This document shows positions 12,636-22,950 of a DNA stretch of 64,000 nucleotides, piece by piece. The first letter of the stretch is position 1; every line of letters starts with the position of its first letter. Origin of the DNA: Gonapodya prolifera JEL478 (taxonomy: Eukaryota; Monoblepharomycota; Monoblepharidomycetes; Monoblepharidales; Gonapodyaceae); NCBI GenBank assembly GCA_001574975.1, contig KQ965737.1, positions 536,288 to 600,287 on the forward strand, in the 5' to 3' direction. The translations under genes and the position numbers were made by a program. The notes below the pieces were generated by a model, which saw nothing but the letters and a program-made list of their open reading frames with translations, was not told where the DNA came from and made no database searches.

Positions 12636-13292
12636 AGTGCGTCTGGGTCTGCGAGTGGACGGCGGGGGTGTGGGGAGGGGGGGGATGCCCGGGGGGGGGC
12701 CGGCTGACATACGTAGTATGAGAGTGCGAGTGGCGTGGGACTGTGACCGGTTTGACTGGGTGGTGGGCGTCGGACTTGCGCAAACGTGAAGGTGCGAGTG
12801 GAGTTATCGATTGCACCTCATTGGAGGCAACTACACATACACAATAGGCGACACGTGTCCTTGGCACATAAAAAGAATAACACGCGACTTGGTAAGCCTG
12901 TCCACCTCGCGCACTGGTGCGGCTCTTGCCGGTGTCCATTAACATACCAAGACCTGAGAGAGAGGGGTGAAAGAGTGGAAGGCGAGCTCACTCGGAGTCA
13001 TTCAAAACAAATCCAGCGTGTCCATTACGGTATTATTCATCTTTACTTCGCTATGAAACTTCAACTGAATCCTACGAACACAGTCACACAGCCAAATATA
13101 TCCGTACGTCGTGGCACCCAGACGCCGCGACTGTCACGAGCCAGATGGTGGATGGTAAAGGAATCAGGACATTAAACCACATGCGACAATGTCCACCGAA
13201 CCCCTTTGCACCCATTCCGTGCTATGACGGCCGTCGGCCACACGCCCTTCGGTACGGGTACTCCTCCATCGCGAGAGTCAAGCCACCACCCC
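12636..13292. other. Convergent intergenic region
   Basis: It lies between the Tse2-like gene and the 3' end of the DPH6-like gene. A G-rich run is seen at 12660-12705. No gene, RNA or clear repeat was recognised. Confidence 0.5.
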
Positions 13293-14498
13293 TCACTTAT
13301 CCACGACCCGCCACTCCTCAACCTCGAACCACCAGTGCCGCAACCCGGGCTCGGCAACCTTGTGCCCACGCACGATCTCGAGTCGTCGCTTGTGCAGCGG
13401 GGAGTCCAGTACGAGCGTGTGGAATTCGCCGCGTTCGCCGCATTGGCTGGTGGAGGGGGGTGGGGGCAATAGAAGGGAGAGAAGGGAGACAAACGAGAGA
13501 GGGAAGAGGAGAGAGAGGCGAGAGGAGGAGAGAGATGAAGACGTGGGAGAAAACGAAAGACAGAACGACAGATGTGCCTTTCCACACAATACAGTTATTC
13601 CTTCTTTCGGCAATGTTCGACACCAATACCCAGACCGAGACAGCTCCGCCTTTGGCAGCATCCAATATTCGATACCTCTCCCTGCCCCTGGTGGGCGCCC
13701 TGCTTCTACCCACTTCGCGGACACTCACTCGACCTTATCCTGCCCCTTGAGCCAGCGCTCATACACCTCCCAGGTCAACACCTTTCCCAACAGGGCATCG
13801 CACAGCTCGGGCTCTACCTGATGCGCGTCGACACACGTCACCAGCACCGTGAGCCCGTAGGGTCCCAGCATCTGGCGCAGGGTCAGGTCCGGGTCGAGCT
13901 GCCACAGCGGCCGCACGAGTTTCACGGGTGTGGGCTCCACCACACGGTCCATGAAGGCTGAGCACACGTCTTGCATGTCTCCAGTGGCCAGGAACGAAGC
14001 CCCGTCGTCGGTGTGCATGCGAAGGATGTGCTCGCGGTAGGCGGCGACCATGTCGGGGCCTTCTACGTACAGAATCTGTTCAAACGGATAGGCACGCAAT
14101 GGCCAGGTGCCATGGACTCTTCAAGTAAACGAAAGACTGGACCACGCCGACTCACGCACCTCGAACGGAATGCCCAAACATTCCTGCGCGATCGCCTTAA
14201 CAATATCCTGGGGATGCGCGCGGAAGGGTTTATCTCTGGGCGCGAACGCGACGCACCGCACGATGTTGTAATCGACAGAGTGGTCGACGTGCGGTTTGAA
14301 CAACGGATCGGCCTTCGCGTTGGGCGAGCGCGATTGCAGAAGGAGAGTCAGCGACAGCGTCGAGTCCTTGCCTGCCGTGAAGCACAGGACGGTTTTGGAC
14401 GCCGAATCGGGCATTGGGTTCGCAGTCGTCTGTTTCGCGAGGCGCAGTTCATGAATTGAGGGGCCGAAGCAAGACTCAACCGACCGTCGTTTGGACAT
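13293..14498 (-). CDS. DPH6: DPH6-like diphthine-ammonia ligase (PP-loop ATPase)
   Basis: Predicted ATP-dependent amidase of the last step of diphthamide synthesis on elongation factor 2, cytosolic. Three exons fit: 14160-14498, 13729-14075 and 13446-13293. They total 840 bases (279 residues), and their phases match. Exon 1 holds the PP-loop FTAGKDS after a KTVLC strand. Exon 2 holds GDMQDVCSAFMDRVV, followed by VRPLWQLDP and the LTVLVTCVDAH strand. The splice into exon 3 creates VDQCGERGEFHTLVLDSP, the family's C-terminal block. The methionine at codon 29 (about 14414), directly before the ATP-binding strand, is an alternative start. The gene is divergent from CutC. Intron 2 (13447-13728) is almost pure pyrimidine on the coding strand for more than 100 bases. 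Other PP-loop hydrolases are possible, but the exon 3 block favours DPH6. Confidence 0.82.
13450..13560. repeat. Polypurine tract within the DPH6 intron
   Basis: The plus strand is almost exclusively G and A for about 110 bases (GGGAGAG-type repeats), so the transcript of the minus-strand gene carries a long pyrimidine tract just ahead of the 3' splice site at 13446. The composition could support splice-site recognition. It could also form triplex or quadruplex structures. Confidence 0.6.
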
Positions 14499-14521
14499 CC
14501 ACGGCGACCGATTCGGCTTCG
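14499..14521. promoter_or_regulatory. Very short divergent gap between DPH6 and CutC
   Basis: Only 23 bases separate the first ATG of DPH6 on the minus strand from the ATG of CutC on the plus strand. If DPH6 starts at its second methionine, the gap is 107 bases. The promoters must overlap each other's coding sequence or leaders. No core promoter motif was identified. Confidence 0.45.
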
Positions 14522-15812
14522 ATGGACGTCACATTCACCCCCGCGCACGCGCAGCGCCAACCATCGGTCACGGGCCTGCTTGCGCTCAAGTCAAACGCGC
14601 CGCGCATCCTCCTCGAATCCTGCGTCGAAAACGTCGAGAGCGCGCTCATTTCCGAGGCCAATGGCGCAGAGAGGATCGAGCTGTGCGCAAACTTGCTTGA
14701 AGGTGAGTGCATGCCGTGGTAGCGGGAGGGGGGGGTTTGTTGGCGGGTGGCAATGGAAACGTCAAAGGTTTGAAACCCATCGTCTTCACCCGCCTTATCG
14801 GGCGTAATAAGGCGGGACCACCCCCTCGGCCGGCATGATTCAAATCTGCAAAGAGCGTTTACGAATACCCATCCATGTCATGATCCGTCCGAGGTGCGCT
14901 ATCCCCTATCCTTGTCAGTTTCCAACGTCATGCAAACACATTCACCTCGTAACGCATCAAAACCCAACCCAAACCTGAACCACCTCTCAGAGGCGGCGAC
15001 TTTCTCTACACAGACCTCGAATTCGCCGTCATGCGCCGCGACATTGAAGCGTGCAAGCAGATCGGCGTCGCAGGGGTCGTACTTGGGATCCTCAAACACG
15101 ACGGAACAATTGACGTGGAGCGAACGACTGAGTGAGAACTGCGAGGTGGGGGAGGGTCGAGGCACGGAAGACCGAGCACCGAGGCCTAACAGCGATAGCG
15201 CTGAACGAGGACTCTTTCTCGGAGCGAGCCCGAGGCCTAAGCGCCACTAGGCGCTGACCGAGGCTGTCCGCCGGAGGCGATTTTGAAGCGGAATACTCCG
15301 GGGTGGGGGGAGTCCTCATCTCACTCCCGTCGACCTTACCACCCGTACTCAACACACCCCTTACCACGACCCGCAGCCTCGCCACCCTCGCCGCGCCCCT
15401 CGCCGTGACATTCCACCGCGCCTTCGACGTCACATCCGACCCGTACGTCGCGCTGTCCGCGCTTGCCGGGATCCCCAACGTGACACGCCTGCTCACGTCC
15501 GGGCAGGCCCCCACGGTGCTCGAGGGCCTGCGCCTGATCCACGCTCTTATGGAACGGACCCCACCACACCTCAGCATTCTCCCAGGCGGCGGGATCACTC
15601 CGGGCACCCTGCCGTACATCCTGGAGGCGTCTGCGGCGGCCGGGGTCGAGATGCGCGAGCTGCATATGGCGATTGCGGGAGTGGTGGCGAGCCCCATGGA
15701 GTTTCGCAGGCCCGAGGTGTACATGGGCGGGTTGATCGGGCCGCCCGAGTATGAGCGCAGCGTGGCGGATCCGGGGAAGGTGAGGGCAGTGGTGGAACGG
15801 TTGCGGAGGTGA
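14522..15812 (+). CDS. CUTC: CutC-family copper homeostasis protein
   Basis: TIM-barrel protein of the CutC family, associated with copper homeostasis, probably cytosolic. Four exons fit: 14522-14702, 14812-14893, 14991-15131 and 15377-15812. They total 840 bases (279 residues), close to the family length. Sequence landmarks in order are LLESCVENVESALISE, GAERIELCANLLEGG, TTPSAGMIQICKERL, IPIHVMIRPRGGDFLYTD, GVAGVVLGILKHDGTIDVER, PLAVTFHRAFD, VTRLLTSGQAPT and HLSILPGGGITP. All four exon joins restore conserved family blocks. The start ATG lies 23 bases from the DPH6 start on the other strand. Intron 3 (15132-15376) carries a GC-rich hairpin repeat that also appears in the P450 pseudogene. Confidence 0.92.
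15160..15305. repeat. GC-rich hairpin repeat in CutC intron 3
   Basis: It contains GAGGCCTAAGCGCC, then ACTAGGCGCTGACCGAGG, in which AGCGCC pairs with GGCGCT around a four-base loop. A diverged copy lies 50 bases upstream (GAGGCCTAACAGCG, ATAGCGCTGAACGAGG). CCGCCGGAGGCGA follows. The same motifs in the same order occur at 19700-19860. Confidence 0.7.
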
Positions 15813-16028
15813 TGGGTGGTAGGGTTGAAGGGAGGACGCGTTGGAGGGGATCGTGATTGTGGTGTATAATGGTGCGGAAAATTCACATGTATTACGCGAC
15901 GCCAAATATTGCATCTTCCTTTTTTTGCCGACATTGCTATCCAAGTGCATGCATGGCACGATTCTCTCTATCTACCTGACGCCACACGTCTCGTGATTCA
16001 CACACGAACGCCACATCACACACCCCAA

Positions 16029-17894
16029 TCACCTTGTCACCTCCGCCATCACCTTCTCCACATCCCTTTCCCACTCGCGACCCCTCCACCTGTCCCGGTT
16101 CGGATCCTCGTCTGCGCTTCGACGCACCCACGCGCGCACATCGGCGCCGGACAGAGGCGACATCGAGTGGTCGGCGCCCACGAGGGTGTACGATGCGGGA
16201 GGCGGCGTCCCTCGGAGACAGGCTTGGATGAATGAAGTCATGCGAGTGAAGGAGAGCACGGGGAGGGGGGCGCGGGCGAACATCTTTGGATGGTAGGTTG
16301 TGGGGATGGGCAGGATTGGTGATGTGGTGGTGCGGGGAAAGAGGATTTTGCGCGGTGAAAAGGAGTGCGGGCGAGGTGCGAAACGGAACCAGATAAGCAA
16401 ACCGCCGAACAGCACAAACCCGCGCCCCACCCCAACGCACCTGAAACACATGCAACTGGTCCTCATAGCACTCCAGCACCACATTCCCATCCGCCTCGTT
16501 CGCACGGACTGCGAACAGGAGCGAATCGTCACGAAGCCGTTCGGCGGACCCGCACGTCACGAGCACCGGAGGGAGGCCTGATAACGAGGAGACGGGGGCG
16601 AAGAGCGGGGATACGTATGGGTGGGAGAGGAGGGGGTTGGGGGCGTAGTCTGCGAGGGGTGGAGGAGGGCGGAGGGTTGAGTGGTGTTGATGAAGGAGGT
16701 GAGGTGAGCATCGAACCACCGCAGCGTGCCACCCAGCCAACCCTGCCCCGCCCCACAACCCTGTGCCAACTCACGGTGTAGCCTCCCCTCGCTCACCAAC
16801 GTGGGATCCCTATGCCCGTCCGGAATGTAATCCCACACATTACTGGTCTGACTGCCCAAACTATGCGTCAAATCCAACCATGGGCTGAAGGCCACTCCAC
16901 CGGCCGGCAACGGCAATCCCGCGTCCCGGATCGCAAGCAGGGTCGATAGCGTCAAGTTCCCCCCGGCGGAGTCGCCCGCGAGGATGATTTGTGAGGGGGG
17001 GACGGCAGTGGGTGTGAGGGGGGAGGTGGAGGAGGAAGTGGGAACGGGTGGGTCGATGAGGTAGAGGTAAGAGGTCAGGGCGTCCCGGAGGGCGTGGGGG
17101 AAGGGGCGGGATGGGGAGAGAGAGTAGTGTACGGCTGGTTGGTTGGGAATGGGGTAGGCGGGTGGGTGGTTAGCGCTTCAGTTGGAAAGTCTCACGGGAA
17201 GAAAAAAAAGGTGGAGGGAGTACGCACACAGACATCGCCCCGCGGCCCTTGCAAGCCGCCACGCAAACCAGCGGTGGGTTTCGGTCGACCCTGCGACATG
17301 GGCGCCGCCCTTTTTGGTGGAGTGGGGGGAGTGGGGGCGGTCAGAGTTCGGGGTCGTGTGCGGGTAAGAATGGAGCGCAAGAGCGAGAGCACGAAAGAGG
17401 CAGGGGGTACGTACGTGGAAGAACAGCGCCGTGCCGGTCGTACGCGCATCGTCACTCGTGTCGGTGACGTTTCCAGACCACGCCAAATCGATCGCTTCGA
17501 CAGGCCCGTCTGGCGCGTGGTCCTTGAACTGCTCAAGCCGCGGCACGCGCTTATCGAGGTCCATCCTAGGCTCTACTGTCGTGTCCACTGCTTCGATTGC
17601 CCTAGGCCACGGCGGACCCCGCACTCTCTGCACGAGCTTCTGCCCCGCTTTGATGTCGATCGTGGAGACGGCGAGGAGGAAGGCGCGCATGGTCGAGATG
17701 GTGAGGGTTTGGGAGAGAGTCCATGAGGGGAGAGGTGGGCCCTGGGTGGGGGAAAGGGAAGTGGGGGTAAGTGGGGGGTGAGGGGAAGGGGAAGGGGAAG
17801 GACAGGGAGAACGGGAGGGGAAGGAGGGCAAGGAGGTGCTTGCCTTTGTAGCGTAATCTTTGGCGGCGGTTAGGATGCGGGCCAGCATCGCCAT
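16029..17894 (-). CDS. Alpha/beta hydrolase (HSL-type esterase/lipase)
   Basis: Carboxylic-ester hydrolase of the hormone-sensitive-lipase-like alpha/beta hydrolase-3 group. The start at 17894 ([15 protein letters not shown]) is followed by a proline/serine-rich stretch. Conserved parts in order: [18 protein letters not shown] (oxyanion HGG, rebuilt across an intron with donor at about 17415); [19 protein letters not shown] at about 17130, equivalent to the family's YRLAP block; [10 protein letters not shown] with the nucleophile serine at about 16960; [31 protein letters not shown] with the probable acid; and YEDQLHVFQ with the probable histidine at about 16450. A last exon ends at 16029 after [12 protein letters not shown]. 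At least four introns are present, several of them G-rich on the plus strand. No clear signal peptide is seen. The substrate is unknown. Confidence 0.82.
17745..17850. repeat. G-run tract with quadruplex potential
   Basis: The plus strand has repeated GGGG and GGGGAAGG runs, for example three consecutive GGGGAA units near 17782-17799. On the minus strand the tract encodes the Pro/Ser-rich linker ([13 protein letters not shown]) of the hydrolase, so the composition is also a protein-level repeat. Confidence 0.5.
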
Positions 17895-19124
17895 CGCGTC
17901 GTGGGATGGGTGGCTAGGTGCGGGGAAAGTGGTGAGTGTGTGGGGAAAGTGCTGAGTGTGCGCTTGTGACCGGTGACGAGAGGCAGACCACGAGGACAAG
18001 TTCACACGTGAAAAGGGGAGAATGTCAGTGTTTGTAAAAGTATTTTTGCTCTTGGAATATTACGTAGAATGGTGTGAGTTGCATTTGCAGTTCTTTGCAT
18101 TTTCAAAGCGTTACAACATGCGAAAACTGGCTTGAAATAATGCATGAAAAAGCAGCATGTATTTACTAAGCTATAATTATATTCGAATACAGGGGAGAGA
18201 GGAGGAAAATTGATCCGGTGTGCAACAAAGTACACGGTTGCCCGAAGCTGCCCCGGCATGTTTCGTCAAAGCATGCATACTCGCCAGCTCGTAGTGAAGA
18301 AAATAGAGTTGCACGCCGAGCAGTTGCTGCTCGATGACTTCGACGAGAAGTACTGCGACTGACGAGGACACTGCCTTCCAACTGCGACTTCCCACGACCA
18401 TGTGCAACGTAGCGTGTCACCAGACTGGAGCGCGTTGTATAAGCTGCCTCAGTCCGCGCGTTTGCTCTCATACGTGCTGGATTGGTGCTGTCGCGGCAAA
18501 GCCTCGCGTGCCAGTCAAGTCACACGTCCATCAGTAAACAACACGACCGCTCAAGCGCTTCTTTCTCACGCGCTCCTTGGCTTACGGCGTTCGTCGTTCC
18601 AGCGCACGTGTACAAGAAAATCGTAAGCGGCCGCATCACGACAGACTCACGTGAGGGTGGATAAACAGGTTTAATCCCCTTCAAGAGTCAAGATGATCCC
18701 TCGGTCTCGTCAGTTGAGATGATCCCGTGGCTTCTCATCTTTCGTAAGAGGGGCGCCAAACCTGGCGGAATACGAAGCTTAGGGACGCCAAAAACGCGTG
18801 TAGGGACGTGTCGGTGGCCGGCAGATAATGGAAAATGGCTGACAGGGAGCCGCAGCTGGTGTGCCAGCCACGCGCGCTCAAGTCGGCGGCGCGGGCAAGG
18901 ATCAGCCAGCGCCACGTCGTGTGTGGAGTGCAGGGGGTGTCGGAACTTGTCGGAGCGTGTCGGAACTGTAATCTTCTGGTGTGGGGTGACGCGAACCTCC
19001 CGCCCTCACCCTCATCCCTGACGCCCTCATCTGCGATCGCGTGAACCTCGATTTTGACTCGCAAGAAAAGAGATGACCCTTACAAAAACCGAATTCTTTG
19101 CCTACAAAAACAGTGACTCTGTGC
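17895..19124. other. Non-coding region upstream of the hydrolase
   Basis: The first 300 bases are AT-rich and may be the hydrolase promoter. Beyond 18300 the sequence is mixed, and short frames on both strands show no recognisable protein. No repeat or RNA gene was recognised. The N-terminal membrane anchor of the neighbouring P450 remnant was looked for here and not found. Confidence 0.5.
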
Positions 19125-20902
19125 CACCCGACCGCACACTACCCACTCGCGCGGGTGCCTGGGTCGTGTACCCGCAGCCGCAACGCCGCTCTGGATCGCG
19201 TGGCAGAGATGGAACGGAAAGCTCTCGCTCACGGCGGACGCCCTCCTCACACAATACGGGCCCGTCGTGTGCATCAGTCCGTCCATGGTCCTCGTCAACG
19301 ACGGGCCCACCGTCGCGTCAATCTTTGCTCAGCGCCATCTCGACGCGCCTAAGGCCGTGAGGGCCCTTCGTGTCTGCGGGCACGATGGACAGTCACGTAC
19401 CTGCAGAACCGCATTTCCTGTGAGCGACGCGACCCGGTCATGATCGCGACCACGACAAAGAACCTCAAGTACTGGCGACCCACGTTTGAGAAAAACATCA
19501 ATGCAATGGTCCATGATCTGGCCCGCACGGGGGGCACAAAGGCAGAGGATATTGTCAGACACTTGGGCATTTGCACGCTCAAAAACTCGCAGGTTATTTT
19601 GGGCGGGTCCGCGTGGACCTCGACCCGGGGTCCTTTCCGGCGGTTGTGGGAGAGTGAATTGACTGAGAAAGGGCTGGAGTGCGAAACGCGGAAGCCCGAG
19701 CTGTCCGAGCGCCGAGGCCTGAGCGCCGCGAGGCGCTGACCGAGGAGTCTGCCGGACGGGGTTGATCCACCCGCGCGAAGCGTTACGTATTGGGCAGAGC
19801 GCAGCCGCATTCTCCCGCCGGAGGCGAATGATCCATCCGCAAGGCGGCTATTGTCCAGAGCGTGGAGCTGATTTTTTCTTCTTTTTTTTTTGCATTCATA
19901 AAATATTCTGTTCTGATTCAATGTCTCTTTCGATTCAATACCTCTTTGATCTAGATATAACTTCCTCGTGATCTGGCGCATGTGCATGCCCGAATGGCTC
20001 TTCACCTGGCTCGAGCACACACCTTTCACCAAACCACGCTTCCGTGTGCAATGGAGCGACCTCCTGTTCGACCTCGGCGCCGAGTTGTACCGACACGCCA
20101 AAGCCGCCAGCAAGGACGTCGTGGACGACGCGCCAAATGTGTACCAGAGGTTCACCGAGTCCAAGGCTGGTGGACCCCGCCACCGGACTGGACGGCGGAC
20201 GAGATCAGCGCCGAAATGGCCGGTCAGATCCTCGCGGCGACCGAAACGACTTCGGCCGCGCTCACGTTCATCCTATACGAGCTCAAGAACGCCAAACTCA
20301 TGTCGCGCCCTTCACAAGGAGCTCAACACCGTGGAGGGCACCAATGTGCTCGAGACCCTCCCGTTCCTCGACGCGTGCATCCGCAAGGACCTGCGCTTCC
20401 AACCGCCCGTCGCGCTCACGGGAAGCCGTCTGGTTCCCCAGGGTGGGATGGACGTGCTGGGGTAACGCATCCCAGAGGGGACCGTGCTGACCATGCAGTC
20501 ATTGAGCATGAGCAGGCAGCGGCCAGACCTGTTCCCACATGCTGAGGAGTACGACGCGACCCGGTGGATCGGGGCGGACGCGGGCGGGGATGCCGATGAG
20601 AAGGTGCTTGCAGAACGCCGCGCGCTGCTGGTCGCCTTCGGCGTCGGCGCGCGGCGGTGCCCGGGCGGGAACATGGCCGTGGACCAAATGCGACTCCTCC
20701 TCGCCGCGCTGGTGCGCACGTTCGAGATCACCTCGCCCCAGAGACGACACCCGAGATCATGGCACCCTTCGAGGCCAACGGGTACAGGAGCCGCCACGAC
20801 GCGTGCCACTTGTTCTTCACACCGCGCGTGCTGGGAGGTGTGAGGTGCGCGGGTGGCAAGGTGGTGATGAAGGAGGAGAGTGGGGAGCTTTATTGTTTGT
20901 GA
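19125..20902 (+). pseudogene. Cytochrome P450 remnant
   Basis: Fragments of a microsomal-type P450 monooxygenase in the correct order but different frames. They are HYPLARVPG, then LTADALLTQYGPVVCISPS and VASIFAQRHLDA; the B-C region LKYWRPTFEKNINAMVHDLA; the FG region (EWLFTWLEHTPFTKPRF); the I helix AGQILAATETTSAALTFILY; the K-helix block CIRKDLRFQPP; and the haem loop FGVGARRCPGGN at about 20640. Frame changes are needed near 19200, 20170, 20310 and 20470. The invariant ExxR of the K helix reads KDLR, so the glutamate is lost. A GC-rich repeat sits at 19690-19860 between two fragments. These defects argue for a dead gene, although assembly indels could add to them. The N-terminal anchor is missing. 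Confidence 0.8.
19690..19870. repeat. GC-rich hairpin repeat within the P450 remnant
   Basis: GAGGCCTGAGCGCC followed by GCGAGGCGCTGACCGAGG matches the element in CutC intron 3, with the same hairpin stem (AGCGCC/GGCGCT) and a changed loop. CCGCCGGAGGCGAATGATCC is seen about 80 bases later. The copy is flanked downstream by a T-rich tract. It may sit in a former intron or be an insertion. Confidence 0.65.
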
Positions 20903-20934
20903 GGAGGCGGTGTGGTTTGTCGTTCTGCAAGCAT

Positions 20935-21205
20935 TTTGTCTGCAGCCGGCGCTGCAACCGGGCTTCGCAGCCGTGGCTGCATTGAGTTAAGAACATAATG
21001 TTTTGTTTCGCAGCCGGGGCTGCACTGAGTGAAGAAGCTCGAGCAATGCTATGTTTCGCAGCCGTGGCTGCATTGGGTTAAGAAGCGCGAGCAACATAAT
21101 GTTTTGCAGCCGCGGCTGCATTTGGGATTCGCAGCCGCGGCTGCTTTGGGTTATGAAGCTCCGACGATATTATGTTACGCAGCTGGGCCAGCATGACATT
21201 TCAGT
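20935..21205. repeat. Array of GCAGCCGNGGCTGC palindromes
   Basis: At least five copies of the 14-base palindromic core (centre T, G or C) plus two degenerate copies at the ends. Each core is followed by a spacer such as ATTGAGTTAAGAA and, in several units, AACATAATGTTTTG, itself containing a small inverted repeat. Unit length varies, so this is not a simple satellite. It lies immediately downstream of the P450 remnant. Confidence 0.85.
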
Positions 21206-21585
21206 GACATATAGAGCGACATAGTGTTGATGCGAAAAGGATTCGTGGTGGTTGGCAAACGTTCATGCTGTCTGTTCGATGACGCAGAAGAGTGCAACAT
21301 CAGCACATAAACATTTGGAAGACTACTTTGGGTGAGTCGTTGATGATTTGACATTAAAGTTCCCCTTTGCTTGATTTCACCAGCTGTCCTTTTGATATCT
21401 CGTCATGGCAGGTAGGCGGCCTCCCCCGTGGCGTCTTCAGGGCAACGTCCTGTGACAGGAGCCATCTTGAGTTGTTTCCTGTTGACAGGACGGCCAACTG
21501 TCCACCCTATCCAACCCGCGGTTCTCAGCGGGATCGACTCGTCTTGGTATCTCAAGGTAAGCTCGGATTTTCCTCTCTCTGTCTC
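21206..21585. other. Intergenic region
   Basis: It lies between the palindrome array and the duplicated NPR2 fragment. I find no homology to NPR2 before about 21586 and no supported gene. Confidence 0.5.
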
Positions 21586-22665
21586 GTGTGCGACGTGGAC
21601 ATCAAGTTGTGCGGCATTGTGCTCCAGCATCTCCTGTGAGTGGTACTCCTGCCCTGACAACTGCCACGTGTTAACCTCGTTGCAACCCAGCTACTATGGC
21701 ATCGTTGCCCTGGCCGACATAATCCAGTACTCTAACGTGCACGCCACGACACCCAGCCCTCGTCCTTTTAGACCCAAAAGTGGGCCTCGGGTTCAGATGT
21801 GCGCGGTTCTGCGCCGACGTGGGCAGCGAAACGCCCAACGCGGACAGTGACTTTGATTCGGACACGAGCAGCGTCGTGGTTGAGAGGACTATTGCAGGGC
21901 TCACACCGGGCGTCCTTATGGGCCTCTACGCGGGGATGAGGCAAGGGCTGACGGTCAAGCAGTGGACCAAGAATGTCGGGATCGGTCACAGAGTCAAAGT
22001 GGACGTGAGGTGCGTAAGGTTATGTCCACCATCGTTTATGTAACGGCTAATCATTCCAATCCTTACTTGTTTTAATACGATTCGTGCTCTTTGGCGTGCT
22101 GAACGGGCTCATCCGGCGAGTGCACCGTTACCCCTGTTCTGGTCCAAATCGCCCAGACGCCACATCTGCCTAGCTTGCCACACCGACCACCATGAACCTG
22201 AGGAGCTCTGAGCAACCCACCCCCGCAACCCTTCTCACACCAACTGTGTGATGCTCGGTGTCACTGTCTCCACCCCAGCGGAAGTGCCGGCAAGGGTGGT
22301 GACGTCACGCTGTGACAAGGAGGAATGGTGTGGCGATGGCTTTTGGTATGTATGGCAGACTTGAGTCAATGTATCAATCATCCATATATCATCATCTCTG
22401 CCCTGGTTGCGTAGACTTCACGTTGGAAAAGAAGAATTGAAAACAATCTGATTGCAGTTTCGTGACAACACAACTATGCATTACAAAGTCATGCACGTGC
22501 CCCGGACTATGCGTTAACTCGGCATCTTCTTCGACACAATTCTCGCCATCATCACCTGTAGTGGACATTGACACTCATTGTGAATCGATATGCAGTCAAG
22601 GGGGAACCGCTTTCCGACGAACCTTCTCCTTGGTGACTCCCTTCTCCTTGTGGCATTGGACCTTC
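21586..22665 (+). pseudogene. Decayed duplicate of the NPR2 and NHP6 3' ends
   Basis: The stretch is collinear with 28728-30118. It repeats NPR2 exon pieces (CDVDIKLCGI, then YYGIVALADIIQYSNV, DSDFDSDTSSVV, GLTPGVLMGLYAGM, VGIGHRVKVDVR), their introns, the NPR2 3' flank (ATATATCATC region, AACAACACAACTATG) and the end of the oppositely oriented NHP6 gene (CTTCTCCTTGGTGACTCCC on the plus strand). Relative to NPR2 it carries frameshifts, stops and a deletion of about 250 bases after ACCATGAACCTGAGG. Introns and flanking DNA are retained, so this is a DNA-level segmental copy and not a retrocopy. It lies about 7 kb upstream of the source in the same orientation. Confidence 0.9.
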
Positions 22666-22727
22666 GTTACCCTCCTCGATGGCTGCCGCCGCGCTATGTG
22701 CTTGCCCGTGATCACTCGGTGCTAGCA

Positions 22728-22950
22728 TGCCGTCACGGATTAGGGTAACGTTGCGTGGAAGTGCCACCCCGGGAACGTAGATGAGGTAGAACGGAGTAGA
22801 GACTCGGGTGGATGCCGGAATGTAGGCGTGTTGGAGTTGACTTGGTGCCTGCATCCCATCACGGATTATGGTAACAACACATGGAAGTGCCCCCCCCGGG
22901 AACGTAGATAAGGTAGAACGGGGTGAGATTTGGGCGGATGCCTAAAGTGG
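22728..22950. repeat. Two-copy tandem repeat of about 125 bases
   Basis: Two segments beginning near 22733 and 22858 share GTCACGGATTA/ATCACGGATTA, GGAAGTGCC and CCCCGGGAACGTAGAT, then AAGGTAGAACGG or GAGGTAGAACGG. The copies differ by scattered substitutions and a variable C run. No coding capacity was recognised. Confidence 0.7.

Noticed and set aside
13145-13750. Plus-strand frame of about 200 codons
   Set aside because: It overlaps exons 2 and 3 of DPH6 on the opposite strand and has no recognisable domain. The DPH6 exon phases and motifs are convincing.
15092-15934. Minus-strand frame of 280 codons across CutC exon 4
   Set aside because: It is antisense to the conserved CutC C-terminus. 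The phrase GQRLVALRPR that recurs at 19700 reflects the shared hairpin repeat, not a protein family.
17094-17726. Plus-strand frame rich in Gly, Val and Arg
   Set aside because: It is the antisense of the hydrolase exons and G-rich introns, with no domain or start context.
20935-21205. Possible CRISPR-like array
   Set aside because: The repeats are 14-base palindromes with unequal, related spacers in a eukaryotic genome and no cas genes. This does not fit a CRISPR array.
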